DNA of 19,477 bases. Origin: Clostridiales bacterium (GTDB taxonomy: Bacteria; Bacillota; Clostridia; Oscillospirales; QAMX01). A program made the position numbers and the translations under genes. The notes beneath the pieces are model-generated. The model did not search any database. It saw only the letters and a list, made by a program, of their open reading frames with translations, and was not told the DNA's origin. Location: assembly GCA_003149835.1 (NCBI GenBank), contig QAMX01000072.1:1-19477 (forward strand), written 5' to 3'. This document shows positions 1-7,960 of the stretch, piece after piece (position 1 is the first letter of the stretch; each line of letters begins with the position of its first letter).

Positions 1-57
1 CCGGCGGCCAATTCGATTGATATCGACGAAAACGGACAGGTCGTCGGCCTGTTCTGA
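1..57 (+). CDS. C-terminal end of an unidentified upstream protein (partial)
   Basis: An open frame enters from the left edge and ends at TGA 55-57, encoding 18 residues (PAANSIDIDENGQVVGLF). It is too short to assign to a family. The frame is plausible because the next gene, tsaE, starts about 90 bases later with a strong ribosome site and the tail uses the same GC-rich codons. It could also be a chance open frame. Confidence 0.4.
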   Translation, partial: PAANSIDIDENGQVVGLF

Positions 58-61
58 GCGG

Positions 62-126
62 CGGCTCTGTCGGGCGGCAGGCGCTTCGGCGGCTTGCCCG
101 ACTTGCTGTGCCGCAGCGCAGAGCCG
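62..126. repeat. Nested inverted repeat between the partial gene and tsaE
   Basis: The outer arms cggctctg (62-69) and cagagccg (119-126) pair perfectly. Inside them gtcgggc (69-75) pairs with gcccgac (96-102). There is no T-run, so it is not a classical terminator. It lies just before the tsaE ribosome site and could be an RNA-stabilising or attenuating structure. Confidence 0.4.
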
Positions 127-145
127 ACGGAAAGGAGGACTCTTC

Positions 146-568
146 ATGGCCGATACCGTAATCTCCCGTTCGCCGGAGCAGACCGAGCAGGTCGGCGCGC
201 GGCTGGCCGAAATCTGTACGGGCGGGCGCGTGCTCGCGCTGACCGGCGATCTCGGCGCCGGAAAGACGGCGCTTGTCCGCGGCCTTGCCCGGGCGCTCGG
301 CTATCAGGGCGCGGTGACGAGTCCCACCTTTGCCATTGTCAACGACTACCGGGCGGGCGGGAAGACGGTGCTGTATCATTTTGACATCTACCGCCTCGAC
401 GCCGGCGGCCTCGACGACATCGGCTGGGACGATTATCTCGCCGAGGGCGTTCCCGTCGCCGTCGAATGGGCGGAAAACGCGGCGGCGCTGCTGCCGGACG
501 ACGCCGTGCGCGTTCATATGAGCGGCAGCGGCGAGGAGCCCCGGGAGATCAGCATAACGGTTCCGTAA
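146..568 (+). CDS. tsaE: tRNA threonylcarbamoyladenosine (t6A) biosynthesis ATPase TsaE
   Basis: TsaE is the ATPase that works with TsaB and TsaD to transfer the threonylcarbamoyl group onto A37 of ANN-decoding tRNAs, in the cytoplasm. The 140-residue product is the usual family length. It shows the Walker A motif GDLGAGKT (residues 34-41), the TsaE-typical SPTF segment (59-62), HFDIYRL (78-84) and the EWAE segment (107-110). The frame is open further upstream, but ATG 146 is chosen because AAAGGAGG lies a few bases before it and homology begins there. tsaB follows about 0.9 kb downstream, a common pairing in Firmicutes, although here another gene and a small mobile element lie between. Sequence-based certainty is high. 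Confidence 0.93.
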   Translation: MADTVISRSPEQTEQVGARLAEICTGGRVLALTGDLGAGKTALVRGLARALGYQGAVTSPTFAIVNDYRAGGKTVLYHFDIYRLDAGGLDDIGWDDYLAEGVPVAVEWAENAAALLPDDAVRVHMSGSGEEPREISITVP

Positions 569-765
569 GGCGCCGCGCCGTCCGGCCCGCGAAACAAGCG
601 GGCTTGGGCTCCGCCCCCTCCGCGCATACCGCCTTGCTCCCGAAGCCTGAGACGGAGCGGGCGATTTATGCGTTTCAGACCAAAACGCACCTGAAACCGG
701 TTCGGCGCGTTTTTCGCTTGATTTTCCAGATAAAATTAACAGACATGAACAGGAGCGTGACCGAG

Positions 766-1206
766 ATGCAGAGCGTCCGCATCATTGAAATTCCCAAATG
801 CAAAATGGTATCCTCCGGCGCGGGCTTTTTCGGAGAAGAAAAATTCGAGGCGTTCGGCCGCTGGTTTTCAGCGCTTCCGTACAGCGTTTATCCCAAAGAC
901 TTTCTCTGCTCGCACGCCGCAGGCGGCGTCTGCTGGCTCTATCTCTATGACGACGGTCTGGACGTGCCGGCCGAGTTTGAGGTCGTGGATTTTGAAGGCG
1001 GCCTGTATGCCGTCGCCACGGATATCGACCAGAAGACCGATATCAAGGCCATGAATATCGAGGTCGACCAGTTTTTAGCCGCAAACGGCCTTGAACGGGA
1101 TGCGCGCCGCGCTTCGATGGGGCATATCATCACCTCGCCGAATGCGCAGAAGATTCTCTCTTACGCCCAGATGGATTATTTTACGCCGGTCAGGCCCAAA
1201 AACTAA
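766..1206 (+). CDS. GyrI-like / AraC effector-binding-domain small protein
   Basis: This 146-residue soluble protein resembles stand-alone GyrI-like effector-binding domains, the small-molecule-binding fold also fused to AraC/MerR regulators. Visible family signs are the opening strand VRIIEIPKCKMV, the segment EFEVVDFEGGLYAVATD (second half), an amphipathic stretch (NIEVDQFLAANGL), and the ending MDYFTPVRP, which matches the usual 'id.y.Pv' finish. There is no DNA-binding domain, so it is not a regulator by itself; ligand binding is inferred from the fold. ATG 766 is preferred over ATG 745 because AGGAG (751-755) is well placed for it and nothing suitable precedes 745. The upstream 200 bases (569-765) contain a GC-rich hairpin (arms 585-590 and 598-603) but no clear promoter. 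Confidence 0.6.
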   Translation: MQSVRIIEIPKCKMVSSGAGFFGEEKFEAFGRWFSALPYSVYPKDFLCSHAAGGVCWLYLYDDGLDVPAEFEVVDFEGGLYAVATDIDQKTDIKAMNIEVDQFLAANGLERDARRASMGHIITSPNAQKILSYAQMDYFTPVRPKN

Positions 1207-1279
1207 GCCGAATGAGAGCCCCCTGCCGCGCTTTGAAGCGCAAAGGGCGGGGCGTCTCCGGCGGTAGACTTCAATATCT

Positions 1280-1472
1280 TTCCGTTTTCTAGTCGATTGT
1301 AAAACTGCGTTTTCCAATCGAGAGACTCGCGCTGATCGCCCTCGCTGCGCTCGTTTGGCCGGCGCGAGGGCTCGCTTTGCTCGCCAAAGTCGAGTTTTTG
1401 AGGCGGCAAAGCCACCTCAAAAACGAATTGGAATGGGAAAGCAAGAGTTTTACAATCGCCTATTCCGTTTTC
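1280..1472. mobile_element. MITE-like non-autonomous element with 10-bp target duplication
   Basis: The element spans 1290-1462 (173 bp). Its ends are inverted repeats: tagtcgattgtaaaact at 1290-1306 and its near-perfect complement at 1446-1462 (16 of 17 match). Inner parts of the arms are also similar but interrupted. It is flanked on both sides by the identical decamer ttccgttttc (1280-1289 and 1463-1472), the signature of transposition into a target. The interior holds further hairpins, notably 1395-1406 with 1412-1423, and no credible reading frame, so it would depend on a transposase encoded elsewhere. The transposase family is not identifiable from the ends alone. Confidence 0.8.
1428..1456 (+). 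promoter_or_regulatory. Predicted outward promoter in the right end of the MITE, facing tsaB
   Basis: TTGGAA (1428-1433) and TACAAT (1451-1456) are separated by exactly 17 bp, a good sigma-A promoter. The -10 lies inside the terminal repeat and transcription would start near 1463, about 30 bases before tsaB. The left end has the same hexamers facing outward but only 10 bp apart, so only the right end looks functional. Confidence 0.55.
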
Positions 1473-1491
1473 CCAAAGGAGGAAAACCGAC

Positions 1492-2232
1492 ATGACCATT
1501 CTCGCGTTTGAAACCTCGGCGAAGCCGGTTTCCGTTTCGCTGCTGCGCGGCGGCCGCGTTGCCGCCTCGGAATTTGAGAACGCCGGTCTGACGCACAGCG
1601 TCACGCTGATGCCGATGGCCGAGCGCGTCCTCGCCGCGGCCGGCCTGACGCCGGCGGCGGTTGATTTTTTTGCCGTCGCCGCCGGCCCCGGGTCGTTTAC
1701 AGGGCTTCGCATCGGCGTGGGCACGGTGAAGGGGCTCGGCTGGGCCGCTGAAAAACCGTGCGCCGCGGTTTCGACGCTGCTGGCCATGGCGTACCTGCAC
1801 CCGGGCTTTGACGGCGTCGTCTGTCCGGTGATGGACGCGCGCAGGGGGCAGGTCTATGCGGCGCTGTTCGATACCTCCGGCGGCGCGCCAGAACGGCTCG
1901 AAGCCGACGGCGCGCTCGGCCTCGGAGAGCTGTTCGACCTGTTGGAGCGGCGCAGCCGTCCGGTTTTGTTTGTCGGCGACGGCGCGACGCTGGCCGCTGC
2001 GGGCGCGGCGGAGCGGCCGCTGGCCGTGCCGTTTTCCGTCCCGGAGGGCGAAGCGCGCTTCCAGCATGCCGACGGCGTGGCGCTGGCCGCGTGGGCGGCC
2101 GTACAGACCGTACAGGCCGGGGGGACGGCTGCCGACGGCGTCGCGCTGACGGACGCCGCGGCGCTGCGGCCGGCCTATCTTCGGCTTGCGCAGGCGGAGC
2201 GGGAGAAGCTGGAGCGCGAGGGAAAAGCCTGA
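1492..2232 (+). CDS. tsaB: tRNA t6A biosynthesis protein TsaB
   Basis: TsaB is the non-catalytic partner of TsaD in the t6A37 tRNA modification complex and also binds TsaE. The 246-residue product has the expected length and the ASKHA-fold landmarks: MTILAFETSA at the N-terminus, the diagnostic GPGSFTGLRIG (residues 65-75), an STLLAMA helix, and VVCPVMDARRGQVYAALF. A strong ribosome site AAAGGAGG (1475-1482) precedes ATG 1492. The MITE ends three bases before this ribosome site, so any original operon link with tsaE has been rebuilt by the insertion. No rimI or tsaD gene follows, unlike many tsaE-tsaB-rimI clusters. The next 157 bases (2233-2389) hold only short GC hairpins such as 2298-2303 with 2311-2316. 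Confidence 0.93.
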   Translation: MTILAFETSAKPVSVSLLRGGRVAASEFENAGLTHSVTLMPMAERVLAAAGLTPAAVDFFAVAAGPGSFTGLRIGVGTVKGLGWAAEKPCAAVSTLLAMAYLHPGFDGVVCPVMDARRGQVYAALFDTSGGAPERLEADGALGLGELFDLLERRSRPVLFVGDGATLAAAGAAERPLAVPFSVPEGEARFQHADGVALAAWAAVQTVQAGGTAADGVALTDAAALRPAYLRLAQAEREKLEREGKA

Positions 2233-2389
2233 ACGGACGGGCATGGAACAGGCGGCGCTGCGGCCGCGTCCTGACCGCCCGCCGGTTCGTCATCGGCGGG
2301 GCAGAGCCTTTGCCCCGAATGGGGCCGGCTTGAAACAAACGCTGTTTTTATGAAAACGGCGCGCCTCTCTGCGCGGAAGGAGCGGAGCT

Positions 2390-3355
2390 ATGAGAGAAAT
2401 CATTCTGAATGAAAACGACGCCGGCAAGCGGCTCGACCGCTTTCTGGCCGCGTATCTGCCGCATCTGCCGCCGTCGCTGACGGCAAAGCTGATCCGAAAA
2501 AAGCACTTTAAGATTAACGGCGCGCGCGTCTCCGACCCGGCGGCGCGGCTGTCCGCCGGCGACGTGCTGACGATGTATCTCGGCGAGGCGCTTTTGGAGC
2601 CGCGCGCCGAGGCGGAGGCCTACCGGTTTCACGGCGGCGCGCTGGACGGGATCGTCTATGAGGATGAAAACCTCCTCATCATCGACAAAAAGCCCGGCCT
2701 CGTCGTCCATGAGGACGAGAGCAAAAGCCCGGACACGCTGATCGCCCGCGTGCTCGCCTATCTGCACGCCAAGGGCGAATGGGACCCGGCCGACGAGCAT
2801 TCGTTTACGCCGGCGCTCTGCAACCGCATCGACCGCAATACCGGCGGCCTTGTCATCGCCGCCAAAAACGCCGCGGCGCTGCGCGATATGAACGCGATCA
2901 TCAAAAACCGCGAGGTCAAGAAGTTTTATCTCTGCCTCGTCGAAACCGCGCCGCGCCCGGCGTCGGGGCGCATCGAGAGCTATCTTCTCAAAGACGCGGC
3001 CGCAAACCGCGTCGCCGTCAGCCGGACGCCTGTGCGCGGCGCGAAATACGCCGCGACGGTCTACCGCACGCTCGGCCGCGCTGCAAACGGCCTGACGCTT
3101 TTGGAGTGCGGGCTGGAAACCGGGCGGACGCACCAGATCCGCGCCCAGCTCGCGTCGATCGGCTCGCCGCTGGCAGGCGATACGAAATACGGGCGCGGCG
3201 GCGGAATCCGGGGCGGGCAGGCGCTGTATTCCTATAAGCTCGATTTTTCTCCGCTGACAGACGGCGGCTCGCTCTCCTATCTGAAAAACCGCGTCTTTAC
3301 CGCGCCGGAGGTCACGCTGGCGGGACTGCCGGTGCGGCTGCCGCGCGCGGAATGA
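2390..3355 (+). CDS. RluA-family pseudouridine synthase (S4 domain plus catalytic domain)
   Basis: This enzyme isomerises specific uridines to pseudouridine in rRNA or tRNA. The 321-residue protein has an N-terminal S4 RNA-binding domain (about residues 1-70: KRLDRFLAAYLP, LIRKKHFKINGARV) and an RluA-type catalytic domain. Visible motifs are IVYEDENLLIIDKKPGLVVHED, the catalytic motif CNRIDRNTGGLVIA containing the nucleophilic Asp (family consensus HRLDRxTSGL), and GRTHQIRAQLASIGSPLAGDTKYG near the C-terminus. The first catalytic-motif residue is Asn rather than the usual His, seen in some RluC/RluD relatives. Which RNA position it modifies cannot be told from sequence. ATG 2390 follows AAGGAG (2377-2382). 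Confidence 0.9.
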   Translation: MREIILNENDAGKRLDRFLAAYLPHLPPSLTAKLIRKKHFKINGARVSDPAARLSAGDVLTMYLGEALLEPRAEAEAYRFHGGALDGIVYEDENLLIIDKKPGLVVHEDESKSPDTLIARVLAYLHAKGEWDPADEHSFTPALCNRIDRNTGGLVIAAKNAAALRDMNAIIKNREVKKFYLCLVETAPRPASGRIESYLLKDAAANRVAVSRTPVRGAKYAATVYRTLGRAANGLTLLECGLETGRTHQIRAQLASIGSPLAGDTKYGRGGGIRGGQALYSYKLDFSPLTDGGSLSYLKNRVFTAPEVTLAGLPVRLPRAE

Positions 3356-3620
3356 AAACGGCTTTCGCGGGCTTCGGCCGCGGATACGGAGCCAAACGCG
3401 CGAAAACGACATGCCGTATAAGGAAACGGGAGCAAAGCGGAGGATTCATTAGAATGACGGAGCAAACCGCTTTGTCAGCGCGGCTTATTTGGACGGACCG
3501 CCGAATTTCAAAAAAATCTCTGGAATTTTGAGAAATTCCTTGACATTTTGGGGATTTCGATATATAGTATATATCACGCGCCGTAAAGCGCGACTCAGCC
3601 TGAGAAAAGGGGGAGGATAA
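3356..3620. other. Intergenic region between rluA-type gene and potA
   Basis: These 265 bases hold a perfect 8-bp inverted repeat (3433-3440 with 3467-3474), a 25-codon ORF at 3454-3531 with a GGAGG upstream, the pot promoter, and a short leader with two small hairpins around 3575-3605. No longer gene is visible. Confidence 0.6.
3540..3568 (+). promoter_or_regulatory. Predicted sigma-A promoter of the pot operon
   Basis: A consensus TTGACA (3540-3545) is followed after exactly 17 bp by TATAGT (3563-3568) in an AT-rich stretch that stands out from the GC-rich surroundings. Transcription would start near 3575, leaving a leader of about 45 bases ending in the strong ribosome site GGGGGAGG before potA. 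No operator was recognised. Confidence 0.85.
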
Positions 3621-4745
3621 ATGGAAAAGGAGCTGATACGCCTCGCCGATATCGTCATGAGCTATGACGGCGAGGAGGTATTAAGGTCTGTCAACCTCAC
3701 TGTTCATGACAAAGAGTTCGTCACGCTGCTCGGCCCCTCCGGCTGCGGCAAGACGACGACACTGAGAATCATCGGCGGTTTTGAAACGCCCACTTCGGGC
3801 GACCTGTACTTTGAGGGCATGCGCATCAACGATCTGCCGCCCTATAAGCGCAAGGTCAACACCGTCTTTCAGCGATACGCGCTGTTCCCGCATCTCAACG
3901 TTTTTGAAAACGTGGCCTTCGGGCTGCGGCTGCAAAAGCTCCCCGAAAAGGAGATCCGCAGCCGCGTGATGGAGATGCTCGAACTCGTCAACCTCCGCGG
4001 CTTTGAGCGGCGGACGAGCACGACGCTCTCGGGCGGACAGCAGCAGCGGGTCGCCATTGCGCGCGCTCTGGTGTGCCGTCCGCGGGTTCTGCTGCTGGAC
4101 GAACCGCTTGGGGCGCTTGATTTGCGCCTTCGCAAGGATATGCAGGCCGAGCTGAAACGGATTCAGCAGCAGCTGGAAATCACGTTTGTCTATGTGACGC
4201 ACGATCAGGAGGAAGCTCTGGCGATGAGCGACCGCGTCGTCGTCATGGACAAGGGCGTTATCCAGCAGATCGGCACGCCAGAGGACATCTACAACGAGCC
4301 GCGCAACGCCTTTGTCGCCGACTTTATCGGCGAATCGAACATCATCGACGGCGTTATGCTCGACGACTACCTCGTCGAATTCTGCGGCCGGCGCTTCAAA
4401 TGCGTCGACAAGGGCTTTGGAAAAAATACGCCGGTGGACGTCGTCATCCGCCCCGAGGACATCGATATTATCCCCTACGAGAGCGGCCACATCAAGGGGA
4501 CGGTCGTCTCCGCGACCTTCAAGGGCGTTCACTATGAGTTTATCATCGACGTCGAGGGGTTCAAATGGCTGATTCAGTCCACGGATTACCAGAGCGTCGG
4601 CGCGGATGTGGCGTTCGTCATCAACCCCGAAGACATCCATATTATGAAAAAGAGCGAATATTCCGGCGTTTTCGGCGACTATTCGTCGTTCAGCAACGAA
4701 TACAGCGAGGATGAGCAGACATCGGAGGCGGAAAATGAAATCTAA
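3621..4745 (+). CDS. potA: Spermidine/putrescine ABC transporter ATPase PotA
   Basis: PotA is the cytoplasmic ATPase subunit that powers polyamine uptake through PotB-PotC. The 374-residue protein has all ABC motifs: Walker [10 protein letters not shown] (38-46), Q-loop [12 protein letters not shown] (80-91), signature LSGGQQQR (136-143), Walker B VLLLDEP (156-162), D-loop GALD, and the switch His in THDQEEA (194). The region after about residue 240 is the TOBE-type regulatory domain seen in PotA, MalK and UgpC; the tail (about 350-374) is acidic and low in complexity. It overlaps potB by 11 bases, so the two are translationally coupled. The polyamine call depends on the adjacent PotB/C/D-like genes. 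Confidence 0.92.
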   Translation: MEKELIRLADIVMSYDGEEVLRSVNLTVHDKEFVTLLGPSGCGKTTTLRIIGGFETPTSGDLYFEGMRINDLPPYKRKVNTVFQRYALFPHLNVFENVAFGLRLQKLPEKEIRSRVMEMLELVNLRGFERRTSTTLSGGQQQRVAIARALVCRPRVLLLDEPLGALDLRLRKDMQAELKRIQQQLEITFVYVTHDQEEALAMSDRVVVMDKGVIQQIGTPEDIYNEPRNAFVADFIGESNIIDGVMLDDYLVEFCGRRFKCVDKGFGKNTPVDVVIRPEDIDIIPYESGHIKGTVVSATFKGVHYEFIIDVEGFKWLIQSTDYQSVGADVAFVINPEDIHIMKKSEYSGVFGDYSSFSNEYSEDEQTSEAENEI

Positions 4746-5544
4746 ATTTTTCGCCGCGCCCTATATCGTCTGGATGGTGATTTTCATCCTTGTCCCGCTG
4801 GGGACGTGCGCGTATTTCGCGTTTACCGACATCCACACCGGCAAGCTGACGCTGGAAAACATCAAGGCCATCGGCGACTATCTGCCGACGTTTGCCGATT
4901 CGCTGTGGCTCGCGGCGATCTCCGCGGTGATCTGCCTCGTATTGGGTTATCCCGTCGCCTATGCGATCGCCAACGCCCGCCCGTCGCGGCAGCGGTTTCT
5001 GATCCTGCTGGTGATGCTGCCGATGTGCATGAGCTTTCTGCTCCGCACGCTGGCGCTCGTGGCGATTCTGGAGGATACGGGGCTGATCAATCAGTTTCTC
5101 TCCATGCTCGGCATCGGGCCGGTGACGCTGATGCGCACGCCTGCCGCCGTGGTGTTCGGCATGGTCTACAACTACCTGCCGTATATGATCCTGCCGCTGT
5201 ACAGCGTGCTGGTGAAGGTCAATCCCTCGGTGATCGAGGCCGCGCAGGATCTGGGGTGCAGCAGCGCCAAGGTGCTTACCCGCGTCATGCTCCCGCTCAG
5301 CCTGCCAGGCATCATCTCCGGCGTGACGATGGTTTTCGTCCCCGCTGTGAGCACGTTTTATATCTCCAAAAAGCTCGGCGGCACGGGGACGGCGATGATC
5401 GGCGACATCATCGAGAGCCAGTTCAAAACGACCTATAACATCAACGTCGGCGCGGCGATGTCTCTGTGCCTGATGGTCATTATCTTCATCTGCATGGGGA
5501 TCATGAACAAGTTTACCGACAGCGACGAGGTCAGCCTCTATTGA
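4735..5544 (+). CDS. potB: Spermidine/putrescine ABC transporter permease PotB
   Basis: PotB is one of two membrane subunits of the polyamine importer. The 269-residue protein has about six hydrophobic spans beginning at residue 5 and the EAA coupling loop [26 protein letters not shown] that docks on PotA. ATG 4735 is chosen over the in-frame ATG 4711 because CGGAGG (4723-4728) is correctly spaced for 4735, whereas 4711 has no gap to its candidate site; the added residues (SRHRRRK) are also atypical. The start lies inside the end of potA. A large hairpin follows the stop codon before potC. Confidence 0.92.
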   Translation: MKSKFFAAPYIVWMVIFILVPLGTCAYFAFTDIHTGKLTLENIKAIGDYLPTFADSLWLAAISAVICLVLGYPVAYAIANARPSRQRFLILLVMLPMCMSFLLRTLALVAILEDTGLINQFLSMLGIGPVTLMRTPAAVVFGMVYNYLPYMILPLYSVLVKVNPSVIEAAQDLGCSSAKVLTRVMLPLSLPGIISGVTMVFVPAVSTFYISKKLGGTGTAMIGDIIESQFKTTYNINVGAAMSLCLMVIIFICMGIMNKFTDSDEVSLY

Positions 5545-5560
5545 CATTTTTCCTGCCTGC

Positions 5561-5621
5561 GGCAGCGCTGCCCCGTTCCGCGGGGGGGGCGCGCAAATCG
5601 GCGCGCCCCCCCGCGGAACGG
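5561..5621. repeat. Very stable GC hairpin in the potB-potC gap
   Basis: Arms 5573-5594 and 5601-5621 pair along about 21 bp with one unpaired G and a 6-base loop (5595-5600). Just before it lies the 12-bp palindrome ggcagcgctgcc (5561-5572). There is no T-tract after it, so full termination is unlikely. It may protect the upstream potAB message from 3' decay, reduce potCD expression, or be a REP-like repeat. The 223-bp gap it occupies is unusual between pot permease genes. Confidence 0.75.
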
Positions 5622-5767
5622 AAAACGTTTCGGCAGCCCGTAGAGGCGATGCCGTGTGATCGCCCGCAGCGCTCAACGCCTTTGAGGCGCGGGCCGCCGC
5701 GCAGGGCTCGCCGCATCTTCTCTCTTTGATCTCTTCCGCCGCGGCGGAGAAAGGAGCTTCCGCGTCC

Positions 5768-6601
5768 ATGAAAAAGGTTTCCACGGTCGTGACCGTGATT
5801 GTTTTCGCCGTGCTGTACGCGCCGATGCTGCTGCTGATTGTCGCGTCGTTCAACACAGGCAAGGATCTCACGATTTTTGAGGGCTTTACCTTCTCGCAGT
5901 ACGGCGAGCTGTTCCGCGACAGCTCCCTGATCCGGCTGCTCATCAACTCCCTGATCATCGCCGTGCTCTCGTCTCTCCTGGCGACGCTGATCGGCACGCT
6001 CGCGGCCATCGGCATCCGCAACATGAACCGCCGCGCCCGCAGCGTGGTCATGACCGTCACCAATATCCCGATGACAAACCCCGATATCGTCACCGGTATT
6101 TCCCTTGCGCTGCTGTTTGCGTTTGTCGGCCAGCTCCTGAAAACCAACAACGTTCTCGGCTTCACGACGCTGCTGATCGCGCACGTGACCTTTAACCTCC
6201 CCTATGTCATCCTCTCGGTGCTGCCGAAGCTGCGCCAGCTCAACCCCAGCATCAACGAGGCCGCGCTCGATTTGGGCTGTACCCCGGCGCAGTCGTTCTT
6301 CAAGGTCGTGCTGCCGGAGATTCTGCCCGGCATCGTCACCGGCGCGATGATGGCCTTTACCATGAGCCTTGACGATTTTGTCATCTCCTATTTCGTCTAC
6401 GGCCCGGCGTTCCGCACCCTGCCGGTCGAGATTTACAGCTATACCAAAAAACCGCTGCCGCCGAAGGTCTACGCGCTCTTTACGCTGATCTTCATGGCCG
6501 TGCTGCTGGTTATGATTGTGATGAACATCGTTCAGGCGCGCGACGACAGGCGCCAGCAGCGCCGCAACGTCTCTGCGCCCGGCGTGGATCCCCAGCCCTA
6601 A
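5768..6601 (+). CDS. potC: Spermidine/putrescine ABC transporter permease PotC
   Basis: PotC is the second membrane subunit of the polyamine importer. The 277-residue protein has an N-terminal span (MKKVSTVVTVIVFAVLYAPMLLL), further spans typical of the family, and the EAA loop EAALDLGCTPAQSFFKVVLPEILPGI followed by GAMMAFTMSLDDFVISYF, a stretch characteristic of PotC. ATG 5768 is chosen because AAGGAG (5751-5756) precedes it and the protein then begins with a normal positively charged membrane start. An upstream in-frame ATG at 5726 would add SSAAAEKGASAS-like sequence and lacks a ribosome site. A small inverted repeat (about 5734-5748) lies just before the ribosome site and might partly mask it. 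Confidence 0.92.
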   Translation: MKKVSTVVTVIVFAVLYAPMLLLIVASFNTGKDLTIFEGFTFSQYGELFRDSSLIRLLINSLIIAVLSSLLATLIGTLAAIGIRNMNRRARSVVMTVTNIPMTNPDIVTGISLALLFAFVGQLLKTNNVLGFTTLLIAHVTFNLPYVILSVLPKLRQLNPSINEAALDLGCTPAQSFFKVVLPEILPGIVTGAMMAFTMSLDDFVISYFVYGPAFRTLPVEIYSYTKKPLPPKVYALFTLIFMAVLLVMIVMNIVQARDDRRQQRRNVSAPGVDPQP

Positions 6602-6675
6602 GCGCTCCTCTCTCGTTCAGTCCGCCTTGACGGCTGAAAATAAACCAAATACAAGGAAGGTAGAAACGAACTGAA

Positions 6676-7851
6676 ATGAAAAAAGTGCTCTCTCTGCTGA
6701 TGATCGCCCTCATGCTCGCGGCGCCCTTTACGGCGTTTGCCGACGGCGAGGACGCGGTTCCCCTCACGGGTGAGGTCGTCTACGTCTACAACTGGAACAT
6801 GTATATCGCGGACGGCTCCGAAGGCTCGATCAACGTCAATGAGGAATTTACCCGCCGCACCGGCATCAAGGTCGTATACGATCTCTACGACACCAACGAG
6901 ATCATGTACACGAAGCTGAAAACCGGCGGCGCCAATTACGACGTGATCATCCCGTCGGACTATATGATCGGCAAGCTGGTGGAGGAGGATATGCTCGCCC
7001 CGCTCAACTTCGACAACATCCCCAATTACCAGTACATTGACGAGCAGTTCAAAAACAGAAACTACGACCCCGACAACCTCTATTCCGTGCCGTATACATG
7101 GGGGACCGTCGGCATCATTTACAATACCAAATATGTGACCGAGCCGGTCGACAGCTGGTCGCTTTTATGGGATGAGGCTTACAAGGGCAAGATTCTCATG
7201 TTCGACAACAGCCGCGACGCCTTTGCCATCTCGCAGCTCCTGCTCGGACAGGACGTGAATACGACCTCGACCGCCGACCTCGACGCGGCCTCGCAGAAGC
7301 TCGCCGAGCAGAAGGATCTGGTGCAGGACTACATCATGGATCAGGTCTTCGGCAAAATGGAGCACGAGGAAGCGTGGATCGCGCCGTACTACGCGGGCGA
7401 CTACCTCACCATGCTCGAAAACAACGAAAACCTCGCCTTCTGCTTCCCAAAAGAGGGCTATAACCTCTTTATCGACGCGATGTGCATCCCCAAGAACGCG
7501 CAGAACAAGGAAGCCGCCGAGAAGTATATCAACTTCCTCTGCGACCCTGAGATCATGGCTGCGAACCTCGATTTCCTCGGCTATTCCGCGCCGGCGAGCG
7601 AGGCCAAGCAGTATATGGACGAGGAACTCGTCGCCAGTGAAATCGCCTATCCGTCCGCGGAGGTGTTGGAGCGCGGCGTGACGTTTGAAAACCTCCCCAC
7701 CGATACGATACAGTACATGAACGACCAGTTCAACAGCGTTAAGGCCTCCGGCAGCGGATGGAGTCTCTATATCATCATCGCGGCGGTCGTCCTGCTCGTC
7801 GCCGTCGGCGCGGTGATCTTCGTCAGAAAAAAGAAGAGAAACAGCTACTGA
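6676..7851 (+). CDS. potD: Polyamine ABC transporter substrate-binding protein PotD with C-terminal membrane anchor
   Basis: PotD captures spermidine or putrescine outside the cell and delivers it to PotBC. The 391-residue precursor has a Sec signal peptide (1-22, cleavage after AFA) with no lipobox Cys. The mature protein opens with VVYVYNWNMYI, a PotD-type start, and continues with YDVIIPSDYMIGKL, VPYTWGTVGIIYNT, and AWIAPYYAGDY. The last 34 residues are unusual: a Gly/Ser linker, about 22 hydrophobic residues (roughly 362-383) and the basic tail RKKKRNSY, which together form a stop-transfer anchor. Gram-positive PotD proteins are usually lipoproteins, so the anchoring mode appears swapped. 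The candidate ribosome site AAGGAAGG (6653-6660) is rather far (15 bases) from ATG 6676. Confidence 0.92.
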   Translation: MKKVLSLLMIALMLAAPFTAFADGEDAVPLTGEVVYVYNWNMYIADGSEGSINVNEEFTRRTGIKVVYDLYDTNEIMYTKLKTGGANYDVIIPSDYMIGKLVEEDMLAPLNFDNIPNYQYIDEQFKNRNYDPDNLYSVPYTWGTVGIIYNTKYVTEPVDSWSLLWDEAYKGKILMFDNSRDAFAISQLLLGQDVNTTSTADLDAASQKLAEQKDLVQDYIMDQVFGKMEHEEAWIAPYYAGDYLTMLENNENLAFCFPKEGYNLFIDAMCIPKNAQNKEAAEKYINFLCDPEIMAANLDFLGYSAPASEAKQYMDEELVASEIAYPSAEVLERGVTFENLPTDTIQYMNDQFNSVKASGSGWSLYIIIAAVVLLVAVGAVIFVRKKKRNSY

Positions 7852-7884
7852 GCTTGATACATAGGCCGGTCTCGGTCGTGAAAA

Positions 7885-7922
7885 GCCGCCGCGCGGAAAA
7901 CTCCGCGCGGCGGCCTTTTTTT
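7885..7922 (+). terminator. Intrinsic terminator of the pot operon
   Basis: A perfect 13-bp GC stem (7885-7897 with 7902-7914) and a 4-base loop are followed by seven T residues (7916-7922). It sits 34 bases after the potD stop codon. Confidence 0.95.
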
Positions 7923-7960
7923 GCGCGGGTGCGCCTGATCTGCGTAGGATGAGGGCGGCC

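Noticed and set aside
585..603. Terminator after tsaE
   Set aside because: The 6-bp GC hairpin has no T-run, so termination cannot be supported.
1207..1279. Terminator after the effector-binding gene
   Set aside because: GC-rich partly paired sequence (about 1212-1250) without a T-run; too imperfect to call.
5726..5767. Upstream start of PotC at ATG 5726
   Set aside because: No ribosome site; it adds a non-family extension before the normal charged start at 5768.
4690..6165. 491-codon open frame on the - strand
   Set aside because: Antisense of potB and potC with low-complexity Arg/His-rich translation; typical GC-rich shadow frame.
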